Positions 40,601 to 52,336 of a DNA stretch of 64,000 nt are shown here, one piece after another (position 1 is the stretch's first letter; each line of letters begins with the position of its first letter). This DNA comes from Antennarius striatus (taxonomy: Eukaryota; Chordata; Actinopteri; Lophiiformes; Antennariidae), in NCBI RefSeq assembly GCF_040054535.1, contig NC_090797.1, forward strand, positions 11,727,501 through 11,791,500, read 5' to 3'. The position numbers were made by a program, and so were the translations under genes. Under the pieces are notes generated by a model that was not told where the DNA came from, did no database searches, and was given only the letters and a program-made list of their open reading frames with translations.

Positions 40601-43600
40601 ACCTTTATGCAAATACGAGAAGCAGATAATGCAAACTAAGAGGATGTTTCAATTTTTGTCTTTAGCCAAGCTCTTCCCTCTTATGCAGCAGCACTGTGCT
40701 TGTTCTTCATCCACAGGTCTGCTCATCTTCCAGTGTGTTGCTTATTGACAGAAGGCTACGATCAGCAATAGGAACAGGAGTTCCAGTACAACTATTTTCA
40801 GTTAGGATGGGGGGAAATGAAAACCCATCAGAGCGTACAGCCAATGGAGAGAATGCTCACAGGTGGCAAGAGGTCTGAAACAAGATGACAGGTGAAAGAT
40901 ATGAAGAGAGTAGAAAACATGAAACCTAAAAAATTAAACTGGAAGGGGGTCCAGGTTTTCTTGTCAGAACAGGACATAATTTATTTGTACTAAAATTAAA
41001 TGTGTAAGAGTTTTCATACACTTTCTCTCACAAAAAAAAAAAATCAGATTTGGGAGGCTGAGAAAAATGCTGTGTGACAGAAATTACATAATTGCATCAA
41101 ACAGTGACATAAATGCTCCAGGTAGTCCTTGCAGCCTACTTTTTCTGTAGGCGAGCGTTGATGCACGAATGCGCGAAGGCGTACTGTTCAACAGACGTAT
41201 AATTTTAAACTGTAGAGTTTTAGTTTTTTTCCCCCTTGCTTACTCCTGTAAAGCAAAGATAATGTTCACAATCAGAGCAGCAGTGTTCAGAGAGAATGGA
41301 AGAATAGGAAAGACCCGTCTCAATGTCCATTCCCTGAATCTTCACCAGTGCCACTGGGCAAGAGCGCTCACCTGCATGAACCCACCACTCCACGTTCATC
41401 ATGAGGCGGTTTCCGCTGGCATCAGTCCATTAAGTCCTGGGTCACTTCTCTGTCCTCCCCGTCTCCCCATCTCTGATGAGGCCGACCGTCACAGAGTCAT
41501 CAGACAACTTCCGCAGGTGACAAATTGGAAAGTTGTGCTGATTGGTAAAAGCCATAAATACGCATAAATGTCTGCACAGCTTTGTACGCATTATTCAAAA
41601 TGTTTAGGCTTGACTGTTGAATTTCATGTTTGAACTTTAAGTGCATGGATGTGCTTGTTTTCCAGCCTCTCTTCATGTTCTAAGACCTATCAGCTTGAAA
41701 CAGTTTCCTTTTTTTGAAGCTGCATAATGGATTTTATATGTACGATTATAAGTGAAGAATATTCTCCAGGTTTGTTTGTTTTTTTGTGCAATATTCATTA
41801 CCTATACTGCTCTAAATACCAGCTGTGGAGACATGAAACCATCTGCTTCAGGACAGAGTAAACACATTGATCAGAGAGCAGCAGAAGTGTCTGATGAGGC
41901 GGTGAAGAGTCAGCAGATTTTCAGCCACACAGACTGGGAAGAGATAGAAATCTCTGAGTCATCGCCAAGCTTGCCGTCCACCAGAACCAACACTCCTGCC
42001 TGTTATATCATATTTTATACATTTTTGATGGGGTTGTCTCCCTGAGGATAAAATTCGATAAAATTGCACCCTGAACAGGAGTAGACAAAGGACAAAATGT
42101 AAATTTGATGGGACTCACCATGTACTGAGTTTTTTCTGTACTTGTACAATTCAGAAGTTCTGTGTAGGCTTTGCTTGTGGCAGACAGAGTGCAACAAAAA
42201 TCCCTGGAGGTGAATATGAATGAGGCCAGCAATGAAAAAAGAAAGTTTTGCTGATGCTGAGTTGAAACGACACATGGGTGACGTGCCTCATCTGCAGAGT
42301 GATCAAAGACGTCAGCTTCTCAACACCCAAACATGCATTGCTCTTCAGATGTGATGTCAAAGTGAATCCGGTGTTACCAGCAGCAGGAAGAAGAATAAAG
42401 AATGGGGTAAAGACAAAAGGATGTTTTTGACTAACTTTTTCCCCTCCTTCCTATTTTTGATCACAGTTGGAGTAACGTTAGCAACAACATTGAGATAGAT
42501 CACCAAGTCTGCTTTAAATACAACGCATTGTGACAAACAGGATTTCAATTATGAATATGAGGCTCAGGATTTCTTAGAATAAAATGTCAAACGCACCTTC
42601 CATGTTGACCACACACCTTTATGTCAGTCACACAGGTGATTCAGTCCAAACTTTGTTAAGCTAACGCTCACTGGGAACAGACATTATATTCTGTGCAGAC
42701 CTTCAAAATAAAAGCACCAATATGTCTGTGTACTTTAAATCAAACTAGTGCTGGTGGTGGATTTAGGGCTCCTAGCTGATAAACCTTCGACTTGAGTCGT
42801 AACAGGACTAACAAACCAGCAATGGACCTCTCCAAACCAAGTCTACAACGTCATGTTTTCAACCTCCTTCAGAGGTCAGAGGTCCCCATGGGAGACACAG
42901 GCCCACCGCTCTGGACATTCAGCCACACTGTACTGTCTCAGGCTTGAGTTGAAAATGTTTCAGTGCTGAAACTGTATCTGAACAAATTGTGTTTTGTGTT
43001 ACATCACTATTAGATCAGCTTCTGTATTTAGCAATACAAAGCTAAATGAAGGAAACTTGACACAGTCCATGAAGTCCATTAATAAGACAAATCAAATGTT
43101 TTGCAGGATCTTGGCTGTTTACTGCAAATTAAAAACATGTATTTGTACCATATCTTAAAGAAAAATATGGAAGGGACTACCCTTAACAGTAGCACATTTG
43201 TATTTAGTGAATGTGAATGAAATGTCATGTTCAAATATGAGACAAATAGGAGTTTCCTAATAATTAAATAATTTTTCTTTACAAAAAATAGCTGCAGCGC
43301 TGCAAACCTGGACGAGAGAATCTATCTATCACCATCTGAAATATCCAGTCAATGAAAGAAACAGTAGTTAGGTCCACTGATATCCATCTGATTAAACCAT
43401 AGTTTTGATGGTCACACAATAAAATTCATGAATGTGTGAAATAACCAACACTAACGGGTGTCTCCAGAGAAAATGATCATAAACTATCTCTCATGTGTTG
43501 CACTTTTTTTTTTTTTTTTTACACTGCCTCACTTTCATTTCACACATTTCTTATCTTGACCAAGATGTTGGAGACTTGTTGTATGGATTTGTACGATAGT

Positions 43601-43871
43601 GTTCATGTCTGTTGTTGAGGGCAGAAAAAAAATTAAAATAAAAAGACAACGAAATGGTCTACTAATCCTGTGGTGAATGAGACCGGCTCACTGCAGCAAT
43701 TCTTTTATGCTCTGCTGATTCCACAGGGCGACAAACACAACGCTGAGCCAGCACCCAGTTCAACCTCACAACCCCGCTGCAATGCAAGCCCTGCTGATTA
43801 CCTCATTTTCAGTCTTTTTGACCCATTTAAGCCAACTGGTGAATACCTCTGCCAAAGATGGGGAGGGCTTC

Positions 43872-43919
43872 TGGTGGACAGAGGGTGTCATACATCAGTA
43901 TGACACCCTCTGTCCACCA
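43872..43919. repeat. Perfect 22-bp inverted repeat, 4-bp spacer
   Basis: The left arm 43872-43893 begins TGGTGGACAGAGGGTG, the spacer is ATCA, and the right arm 43898-43919 is its exact reverse complement, ending CACCCTCTGTCCACCA. It would form a 22-bp stem. Confidence 0.97.
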
Positions 43920-44513
43920 TCCTGGGGGTCTTTTACTCCTCATTCTTCATGTACAGCATTACAGGAAGATTAGAACTAAATTCCGCCAAAAGAAATAAGA
44001 ACATTGATCTGAATGGGACAGCCATCAGGGTCATGAAACCTATGTTTCCATACAGAAAAACAATTCACAAGATTTTCAAACTAAAATGAGTTTTGTGAAT
44101 TCTTCAGAGAATTCTTCTTACTAATAAAAGTTAAACTGACTTTTTAAATCCACAAAAGCTGCTTGATCTGATGCAACACAACAGCAGTGAGGAAATCATA
44201 CAAATAAAAACGTTATATTAACAATCTCCAAAATGCAGTCGGTTGATTAACTGATCAAGGGGCTGCATGCTCCACTGGCTGCATTTGAAGGCAAAATTCT
44301 TTAATTTTCTTATTGTTAAAAACTTCCATGAAGAAAAGAAAAGCAAAAAATTATTTTTATAGTAAGGAGTATTGCAGCAGCATCTAAATGCTTCAACTCT
44401 GGTTTTAGCACATAAATGTAATGATGCATTTCTCCAGGTAAATGAGTCTAATTCAATATGTCGTGTGTGACACATACAGAATGGCCACCTCCTGATGAAC
44501 CATGTCAGATATA

Positions 44514-44728
44514 CTGAAGAAAAATATTAACGCAATACTTTTATTTTTGCTCCCATTTTTTATTAGATGAACTCAGAGATCATTTTCTGCACACACAAAA
44601 TAAGCAGTTTTCTCCTTTAGGAAGAGACATCGATATTTTGTGTATGTAGAAAATGTTTGAGGGCTTTGAGTTCATCTCATAAAAAATAGATACAAAAACA
44701 AAAGTGTTGCATTCATATTTTTGTTCAG
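44514..44728. mobile_element. MITE with ~65-bp inverted ends and TA duplication
   Basis: The element begins CTGAAGAAAAATATTAACGC and ends CATATTTTTGTTCAG, with TA on each side. The inner parts of the ends (GATGAACTCAGAG and TTTGAGTTCATC) also pair. It is a non-autonomous Tc1/mariner-type element of a kind common in fish. Confidence 0.85.
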
Positions 44729-45547
44729 TATAGATAAGATAGTCAAGATAGACAGTAAGAACAATAGACCAGATAGACAGACCAATGATAAATAGATAAA
44801 CCAATAGACCAGATAGACAGAGGGATCGACCAGACAAACAGAATGACAGACAGACATGCTCTTCAGCACATCCCAACATTTGAGCCACAGAGGCAGCTGG
44901 GCGTTTAACGGCAATAAAAAAGAAACAATGGGTGTAAGGCCTACAGTCACACCCTCTCATTTCCCTGCTACTCCTGCACAGAGGGGAAGCAGCCAGTTCA
45001 TTTTCCATCAGGCTTATTGATATTCTAAGGAGTGGTAACCCTGACACCTAGTGGAAAGGTGCACCATGCAATTTGACTACAGTAATCACTTCTTCATTTG
45101 GTACTTGTGTTGTCACGAATCATAACATCCCAGTTGTGACAATCCTTCATGGTATCATTAGGACCCTGCATTTTGCAGTACTACTGTAAATCACACAAGT
45201 ATCAAGGGATGCAAATATTGATCACACACTTCACTGGTCTGAGATGTGTTTTGTGTCTGTGGACGAATGGACAGCCATTGTAGAATCTTGATTCTCTTAC
45301 AACTGATGCTCTTCCAGAACACAACACCACAGCAATCCCAAATAGTGTTTTCTTTCTTATGACTGGGTCATAAACGATCAGTTTGCTTGATTTCATGTGT
45401 GTAATTTGCTCCAAAATATACCCTTATATCAGATAATCAGCTGAAGATGAGACAATGAGAGATCTTGGATAACATGGAAGCTAAGCTATTGCAAACTAAT
45501 GAAACATGAGATTTTACCGGTAAGACCAAGTTTTTCTCTTGTATTCT

Positions 45548-45677
<130 letters not shown>

Positions 45678-45687
45678 CATGCATGTG

Positions 45688-46072
<385 letters not shown>

Positions 46073-46109
46073 TTGCCTTGTCCTGTGTACGGTACACAGG
46101 ACAAGGCAA
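46073..46109. repeat. Perfect 18-bp inverted repeat, 1-bp spacer
   Basis: The arms are TTGCCTTGTCCTGTGTAC (46073-46090) and its exact complement GTACACAGGACAAGGCAA (46092-46109), around a single G. Confidence 0.97.
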
Positions 46110-46325
46110 GACAATTTCATCTAAAACACGCATCAAAACTTTTACATAAATCACCCTTTAAAATTATTCACTCACGTCACAACCTGGTAGTGGTTTTATT
46201 ATTCATGCGTACATGAGGTGAGAGGTTGGTAAGGACAACATATCTTTGATATTGTGTGATAGATTTGTGAGGAAGAACAGTATGTGTCTGTCAAATGCTT
46301 AAGTTTAAAGAAGTGTGAAGTGCTG

Positions 46326-46343
46326 ATCCATCCATCCATCCAT

Positions 46344-46379
<36 letters not shown>
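46326..46379. repeat. (CATC)n microsatellite
   Basis: About 13 CATC units with one CGTC interruption, just downstream (minus-strand sense) of the first coiled-coil gene. Confidence 0.95.
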
Positions 46380-46456
46380 CGTTCTCTTCAGTTTTAAATA
46401 TCTTAGCTGCCTTTGTGAATCTGTTTCATTTATTTTCATCTCCTCTTCATCAGTAT

Positions 46457-47311
46457 TCATGTTAACTGTTTTTTCTGCCAGAATCTTGTTTTCTTTTTCT
46501 TTACCATCTTCTCATCCACTTCCTTTCTTTCCTTTGCATTTAAAGACTTGTCTGTCACCATACAATTCCCATCATTCTTTGCAAGTTTCTTTTTGAACTG
46601 GTCCAGCTGATCTTTGTCATTTGACTGGCAGATTTTTGCACTGTCACTATCACTTGTTTCCTCCTGAAAATTACTGATGGTCTTGGTGAATGTTTCAGAG
46701 AGAATACCAATCTCATTCTTCAACTCAAGAATATTGTTGTCCTTTTTGGTGACAGTGTGTTCCAATTGATTGACCTTGTCCTGCAGTGCGTTTATCTGGA
46801 CCTCATTCTTTTGAAGAGTTAAATGACAGTTGAAAGAATCCATCTCTTTTTGTTGGTTCCTGTGAATCACTTCCTGCAGTCTCTCTTTCAGTTCATCAAT
46901 TTCCTGTTGTTTCTGTTGCTGGATGTATGCAACTCTATTCATTTGGAATCGAAGATCTTCCCGGAGTGAGAGGATTTTTGCCTGTTGAGCTGAGATGGTG
47001 GCGTAGTCCTGTTTATATTGAGTTTGGAACTCTTGCTCCCTGAGAGTTAGAAGTCCTGTCACTCTTTCTAGTTCATATTTAAGTTTGTGTGTTTTCATAT
47101 TATGGTTCTTCCCAAAATGTTGTGGCATGTCCTTGCTAGTGCTTTGGTACTCCTCCAGCTGAACTGCATCTTGCTGTACAATTTGAATACATTTACCATC
47201 TTGATTGGCTTGATCTTGCCACTTCTCTCTTTCTCTCCTGTGGTTCTGATGTTTGCCATTCACAACAGACTGATGGATGGCTGAAAAATTTAGCTGAGGA
47301 AGATTACTCAT
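46457..47311 (-). CDS. Coiled-coil protein of unknown family, copy 1
   Basis: This is an intronless 284-aa frame. The N-terminus ([20 protein letters not shown]) is followed by a polar, Lys/Gln-rich segment, then a long coiled coil from about residue 74 to 210 with regular Leu/Ile spacing ([38 protein letters not shown]), and a basic tail. There is no signal peptide, transmembrane segment or catalytic motif. I do not recognise the family. A TATA box lies 42-49 bases upstream of the ATG. Its paralogue is at 49981-50886, same strand, in a tandem duplication. Against the paralogue, one base is missing near 46463, which shifts the frame and ends the protein early, removing a ~20-aa acidic tail. 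The constrained frame suggests a real gene; a retrogene origin is possible. Confidence 0.6.
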   Translation of the reverse strand: MSNLPQLNFSAIHQSVVNGKHQNHRREREKWQDQANQDGKCIQIVQQDAVQLEEYQSTSKDMPQHFGKNHNMKTHKLKYELERVTGLLTLREQEFQTQYKQDYATISAQQAKILSLREDLRFQMNRVAYIQQQKQQEIDELKERLQEVIHRNQQKEMDSFNCHLTLQKNEVQINALQDKVNQLEHTVTKKDNNILELKNEIGILSETFTKTISNFQEETSDSDSAKICQSNDKDQLDQFKKKLAKNDGNCMVTDKSLNAKERKEVDEKMVKKKKTRFWQKKQLT

Positions 47312-47352
47312 ACTGTATCACAAGAGACTATATGTGTGATGTGTTGGTTTTG

Positions 47353-47360
47353 CTTTTATA
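47353..47360 (-). promoter_or_regulatory. TATA box of coiled-coil gene copy 1
   Basis: TATAAAAG on the minus strand, followed by CA, with the ATG 42 bases downstream. The same element in the same place precedes copy 2. Confidence 0.6.
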
Positions 47361-47984
47361 GGACTGTATGACTTTGATGTCTAGAATGTAAACTTTTTAT
47401 GTCCATGAGCGTTTGACTTCCCAAATGATCAAAGGGCACTCACTATATAAATTTCCTTGATTCTGGAGAGTCAAACACGTTATTAAAAATTACTGGTAAT
47501 GTTTTGGATAAAAGGCTGTGGTTGAGATGCTACAAACCTGTTTCACATCCAGTCACATTAAAATAAAAATAATTTCAGTGTAAATGATTCCTTGATCTAG
47601 TTGAACTATCTAATTTTGAGGTGAATGCAACACCTGACTATCAGACACCTACCCTCTTAATACGTTGTTCATAAATCCTAACTATAAAAAAAGACTGTGA
47701 AACTTCTATTTGACAAAAATAAGACACATCACTTTCACCAGGAACCCAGGGTTGTGAATTGGCAGTAAAGAAAGACACAGTGATAGTTTAAAATCAATTC
47801 CTATATTAGGATTGTGCTTGTCCCTCCGTAGGTAGATTAGTTAGTTTGTACACCCGTAACAAAGGCTGCAGATCAAAGTTGTATGACGTAACAAAGAACC
47901 ATAGATCAGAGCACAAGGGGAGTGAACAAAGGGGTCGGCACCAGGTGAGATCAAAGGTGAGTAGGTCAGTCTGGCTAAGTAGGT

Positions 47985-48660
47985 ACCAGTGCCTTGCGAA
48001 AGAATTGCCCCCCCCAAAAAACTTTTTGACATTTTGCCACATTTTAGGGTTTAAACTTAAAGATAACTGAAAATATTTTTTAAGAATCAACATGAGACAC
48101 GGTTGTGAAGTGGAACCAAATGTATTCAACATTTTATATTGTGTTTACAAATAAAAAACTGAAAAGTAGGATGTGCAAAAGTATTGGCCCCCTGCTCTCT
48201 CAGCTCAGCTAACCAACTCTAGAAATTCCCTGATGATTTCTGAATGATCCAAAGTTGACCAAAATGACTGACAATGACAAACAGAGTGCGCCTGTGTGTC
48301 ATTTAGCATCAGTTTAAATGCACCTGCTCTGTGATGGTCTCAGAGGTCTATGAAAGGAACACTGGAGAACAAACATCATCATGAAAACCAAAGAACACAC
48401 CGGGCAGGTCCAGGATAACGTTGTGGAAAAGTTCAAAGCAGGAATGGGATACATGAAGATTTCTCAATATTTAAACGTCTCCCGGAGCACTGTGTGAGCA
48501 ATAATATCAAAATGGAGAGAACATGAAACCACTGCAAACCTACCAAGACCTGGCCGTCCCTCTAAACTTTCAGCCCAAACAAGGAGGAAACTAAGCAGAG
48601 AAGCAACCAAGAGGCCCATGATCTCGCTGGATGACCTGCAGACACACACAGCTGAGGCGG
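47985..48660 (+). mobile_element. Truncated Tc1/mariner-type transposon
   Basis: The left end reads CAGTGCCTTGCGAAAGAATT and the following several hundred bases resemble a common fish DNA transposon. From 48381 a plus-strand frame encodes a Tc1-type N-terminal DNA-binding domain: KFKAGMGYMKISQYLNVSRS, an in-frame stop, then ISKWREH, LPRPGRPSKLSAQTRRKL and TKRPMISLDDLQTHTAE. The catalytic part is missing, and family D repeat sequence follows. It separates the two coiled-coil genes. Confidence 0.75.
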
Positions 48661-48765
48661 CCTTCTCCCTCGTCTTTCTATCTTATGCAGTTCCTGAGTG
48701 TACAAAAGCTTAAAATTTGACCTTCACCAAGTTTTCTCAAGGTCAAACATCTCATTTCAAGAACT
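48660..48765 (-). mobile_element. Dispersed repeat family D, copy 3
   Basis: In reverse complement it matches 31610-31715 (CTTTCTATCTTAT, CTGAGTGTACAAAAG, TCAAGGTCAAACATCTCATT). Confidence 0.6.
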
Positions 48766-48794
48766 GCCCTTGGACCAAAACTTTAGTGTAAATT

Positions 48795-48982
48795 GGTAGA
48801 CGAAGAAATGCCAGTTCACCTCCCGAGCACTGCCGAGGTGCCCTTGAGCAGGACACCATCCCTGATCAAGTTGCTCATTGGGCGCACCAGAGAGGAGCTG
48901 CCCACTGTTCATACCATCATTGTCTATTTGCATGCAAGCAGGCCCCTTGTGTGTGTGTGCATGCGTGTGTGCGTACGTGCGT

Positions 48983-49016
<34 letters not shown>

Positions 49017-49065
49017 AAAGAGTGGAAAAAGAATTTCCCTACGGAGATTAATAAAGAGTAATTCT
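48795..49065 (+). mobile_element. SINE body and tail
   Basis: The body reads GTGCCCTTGAGCAGGACACC, GGGCGCACCAGAGAGGAGCT and GCCCACTGTTC. A GT tract (48991-49013) and the tail GAATTTCCCTACGGAGATTA ATAAAG follow. This order is typical of a widespread fish SINE. The tRNA head is missing. Confidence 0.7.
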
Positions 49066-49679
49066 TCTTCTCTCTTCTACTGTCAGAGGAAGTTGATGTG
49101 ACTCTGATGGGAATAAGAGCAGATGAAATGTTATTTTTTTTTGTCTTATGGTTGTTGTTGTAATAAGATTAGTCATCTTAGATAGTCATCAACAATCACC
49201 CTTAAAAATTATTCACCCATGTCACAACTTGCTGATAATGGCTTTATTATTCATGCATAAACAAAAAATGAAGAGTTAGAGACTGAAAAGACTGAAAAGT
49301 TAGAGATAAATAATGTCGAGATTTGTGAAGAACGATGTCTCTGTCAAATAGAGACTTAGAAAAAAATAGACTTAGAAGTTAAAAGTAGTGTGAAATGTTC
49401 ATTCATTCATTCATTCTACAGCTTTTTCACAAGGGGTTGCTGGAGCCTATCCTACCAAGACTTATGGGCGTGATGATCTCCGTATTATGGATAATAATGG
49501 AATCACCTAAAATAGAACAAATATGATAGATTTAAATCCCTGTTTAAATCCTTGTCTCCCCGCCTTAAAAATATCACAGCACTATCTTATTTTTTATTTT
49601 GATGGTATTACATTTTACCATCTATTTTATAATCTGTTTTATTTAATTGATCAATACATCTAAACTGCATGTTTTTGGA

Positions 49680-49815
49680 GGTGGGATGAAGCTGGAGTAC
49701 CTGGAGAAAACCCACGCAGACATGAGAAGAACATACAAACTCTGCACAGCAGGGACTCGAACACAGAACCTTCTTGCTGTGAGGCAACAGCGCTACCCAC
49801 CGTGCCACTGGCCTA
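49680..49815 (-). mobile_element. tRNA-derived SINE
   Basis: On the minus strand: AGTGGCACGGTGGGTAGCGC, GCCTCACAGCAAGAAGG, then the B-box-like GTGTTCGAGTCCCTG. It looks like a tRNA promoter head, with a conserved 3' body (GTTTGTATGTTCTTCTCATG). A second partial copy of the head lies at 49880-49945. Confidence 0.7.
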
Positions 49816-49980
49816 GTATTATTTTTTTAGGTTAAATTATCCATCCATCCATTCATCCAAGAAAGGAACCGTACTCAAAACCTGGAACCCGGACCCTTCT
49901 TGTTGTGAGGCAGCGGCTCTGCACTCATTGCAGCACCGTGTTCATCTTTGACCACGCTCAAAGATGTTTGGTTCACAGAT

Positions 49981-50886
49981 TTACAAGTCTGAATTGTCTG
50001 TGTGACTATCCGTTTCTTTTATTTTCATCTCCTCTTCATCGGTAGTCAACGCTGACTGTTTTTTCTGCCAAAAGAATCTATTTTTCTGTACTGTCTTGTC
50101 CTCCAGTTCCATATTTTCCTTTGCATTAAAAGACTTGTCGGTTATTTTACTATTTCCATTATTCTTTGCAAGGTTTTCTTTTAACTTGTCCTGCTGATCT
50201 TTGCTATTTGTCTGGCAGAATTTTGCACTGTCAATGTCATATATTTTGTCCTGAAAACCTTTGATTGTTCCAGAGAGAATACCAATCTCATTCCTCAACT
50301 CAAGAATGTCATTGTTCTTTTTGATGACCTTGTTTTCCAAGTCATTGACCTTGTCCTGCAGTGCGTTTATCTGGACCTCATTCTTCTGAATTTTTAAATG
50401 AAAGTTGAAAGAATTTATCTCATTTTGCTGGTTTTTGTGAATTTCTTCCTGCAGTCTCTCTTTCAGTTCATCAATTTCCTGTTGTTTCTGTTGCTGGATG
50501 TATGCAAATCTATTCATTTGGAATTGAAGAGCTTCCCTAAGTGAGAATATCTCTGCCTCTTGAGCTGAGATGGTGGCGTAGTCCTGTTTATATTGAGTTT
50601 GGAACTCTTGCTCCCTGAGAGTTAGAAGTCCTGTCATTCTTTCCAGTTCATATTTAAGTTTGTGTGTTTTCATATAATAGTTCTTCCCAAATTGTCCTGG
50701 CATGTCCTTGCTAGAGCTTCGGCACTCTTCCAGCTGAAGTGCTTCTTGCTGTACATGTTTAATATATTTACCATCTTGATTAGCATGATCTTGCCACTTT
50801 TGTTTTCCTCCCCTGTGGTTCTGATGTTTGCCATTCACAACAGACTGATGGATGGCTGCAAAATTTGTCTGTGGAAGCGTGTTCAT
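49981..50886 (-). CDS. Coiled-coil protein of unknown family, copy 2
   Basis: This is an intronless 301-aa frame and the paralogue of copy 1. The start at 50886 (MNTLPQTNF) was chosen over an ATG 15 bases upstream because it aligns with the copy 1 start and because the TATA box at 50925-50932 would put transcription initiation near 50900. The domain plan is the same: polar N-terminus, coiled coil from about residue 74 to 210 ([28 protein letters not shown]), then a Lys/Asn-rich region. It keeps an acidic C-terminal tail ([20 protein letters not shown]) that copy 1 has lost. A block of 25 residues (from [11 protein letters not shown]) is identical in the two. Function is unknown; no catalytic motif is seen. 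Confidence 0.65.
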   Translation of the reverse strand: MNTLPQTNFAAIHQSVVNGKHQNHRGGKQKWQDHANQDGKYIKHVQQEALQLEECRSSSKDMPGQFGKNYYMKTHKLKYELERMTGLLTLREQEFQTQYKQDYATISAQEAEIFSLREALQFQMNRFAYIQQQKQQEIDELKERLQEEIHKNQQNEINSFNFHLKIQKNEVQINALQDKVNDLENKVIKKNNDILELRNEIGILSGTIKGFQDKIYDIDSAKFCQTNSKDQQDKLKENLAKNNGNSKITDKSFNAKENMELEDKTVQKNRFFWQKKQSALTTDEEEMKIKETDSHTDNSDL

Positions 50887-50924
50887 ATTTTTCCTGTACA
50901 CGGATTGTGTGAATATATGTGTTG

Positions 50925-50932
50925 CTTTTATA
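50925..50932 (-). promoter_or_regulatory. TATA box of coiled-coil gene copy 2
   Basis: TATAAAAG on the minus strand, followed by CAACACATATATTC, matches the corresponding promoter of copy 1. Confidence 0.6.
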
Positions 50933-51529
50933 GGATTTTATGGTTTTGATATCGAGGATTTAGTAACAAAGAGTCGTAGATCAAAGCGCAGGGAGAGTAA
51001 ACAAGGAAGAGTAAACTATATGACCAATGGTACAGTACAAACAATCAAATGAGAGTAGATCAAAGATCAGTTTGGCTTTGGTCTATCTGTGCAATTTACA
51101 CAACTCCCGCTAGTGATACAAGTAATAAACTATTTGTAGGAGCATCGGGGCTAATTCTCTGATGTATCTTTATTATCTTCTACTGTCAGACACGTACCAG
51201 TGTCAACAACAAACACACACAGGTCTTACTGGTTTTCACCACTAGATCTACAAATTATTACAAATAACTGGTCATGTTTTGGATAAAACGTCTGCTGGGA
51301 TGTTACAAGTGTGTTTCAGATCCAGTCACATGAAAATTAAAATCAGCGCAGTGTGAATTATTCATCAACTAGTAGAACTATCTAATTTTATGGTGAATGC
51401 AACACCTGAGCACCGGACACCCTCTTAATAAGTTGTTAATGAATCCTAATCAATAAAATGGAATCTTAGCTGCAAAACTGTCAAACTTCTATTTAATATA
51501 ATTACAACCCGACACGGTGGATGAAGCGG

Positions 51530-51660
51530 TTGACGATGAATGAATGAACGAATGAATGAATGAATGAATGAATGAATGAATGAATGAACGAACGAACGAA
51601 CGAACGAACGAATGAACGAATGAACGAACGAATGAATAAATGAATGAATGAATGAATGAA
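51530..51660. repeat. (GAAT/GAAC)n microsatellite
   Basis: Tetranucleotide run with alternating blocks of AATG and ACGA units. It lies at the right edge of the duplicated coiled-coil region. Confidence 0.95.
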
Positions 51661-52247
51661 GACACATCATTTTTATACTGGAATCCTTAAATGGATTTGC
51701 AGGACAACATTCACATGTTCAGAATAGCTGTGTGTTTGCTGCTGTGGTTATCTGTCTTTGAGGTTCACTTATTTCTGTTTGCAAATATCACACAAATTCT
51801 GGAAAAGATATTTCAAAAAAACTTGTCAGGAGGTTGACCTTGGAACTGGTAATGGTTCACTACATGTTGAGGGAGACGGTTATAACTTTCCTCAACATTT
51901 CATTAAAAAATCAGCTGAGATGGTTTTGCTTGATACGCTTGATAGGTTTTGCATAAACTGAAGTGCTGATTGATGCTATTGTAAAACAATATCAGCTGAA
52001 GATGCTTCAGCATTGCTAATATTGCTTAGTTGTTGATAGGCCTATTTTGAACCAGATGTAAACCTAAACTAGTGAAAAACGAAAAATTTAAGAAATAAAT
52101 GAAATATTTTGACAAGAAAGAATGGGGAGAACTGACAAGACAGGTGAAAAAATGATGGACAAAAATAATCAGAGAATTTTGCTTAAACGAGATAGGATAA
52201 AAGATATTTTTTCTCCCTTTGTTTTACTTCTGTCAACCAATTCCGAA

Positions 52248-52263
52248 CCAGTAGGAGGCGCTA
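52248..52263 (+). promoter_or_regulatory. CTCF-like motif
   Basis: CCAGTAGGAGGCGCTA differs from CCASYAGRKGGCRSYR at one position. Confidence 0.35.
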
Positions 52264-52320
52264 AAAATCCCCGGAATTAAATAAATAGAAAACTAAAATA
52301 AAAGAAGAAGAAATATATCT

Positions 52321-52336
52321 CCAACAGGTGGCGCTA
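52321..52336 (+). promoter_or_regulatory. CTCF-like motif
   Basis: CCAACAGGTGGCGCTA differs from the consensus at one position. It lies 73 bases from the previous motif, in the same orientation. Confidence 0.4.

Noticed and set aside
43872-43919. microRNA hairpin
   Set aside because: The 4-base loop and 22-bp stem are too short for a typical precursor; the palindrome is kept as a structural finding.
50887-50901. Upstream ATG of coiled-coil copy 2 as the real start
   Set aside because: It would lie at the transcription start predicted from the TATA box, and the next ATG aligns with the start of copy 1.
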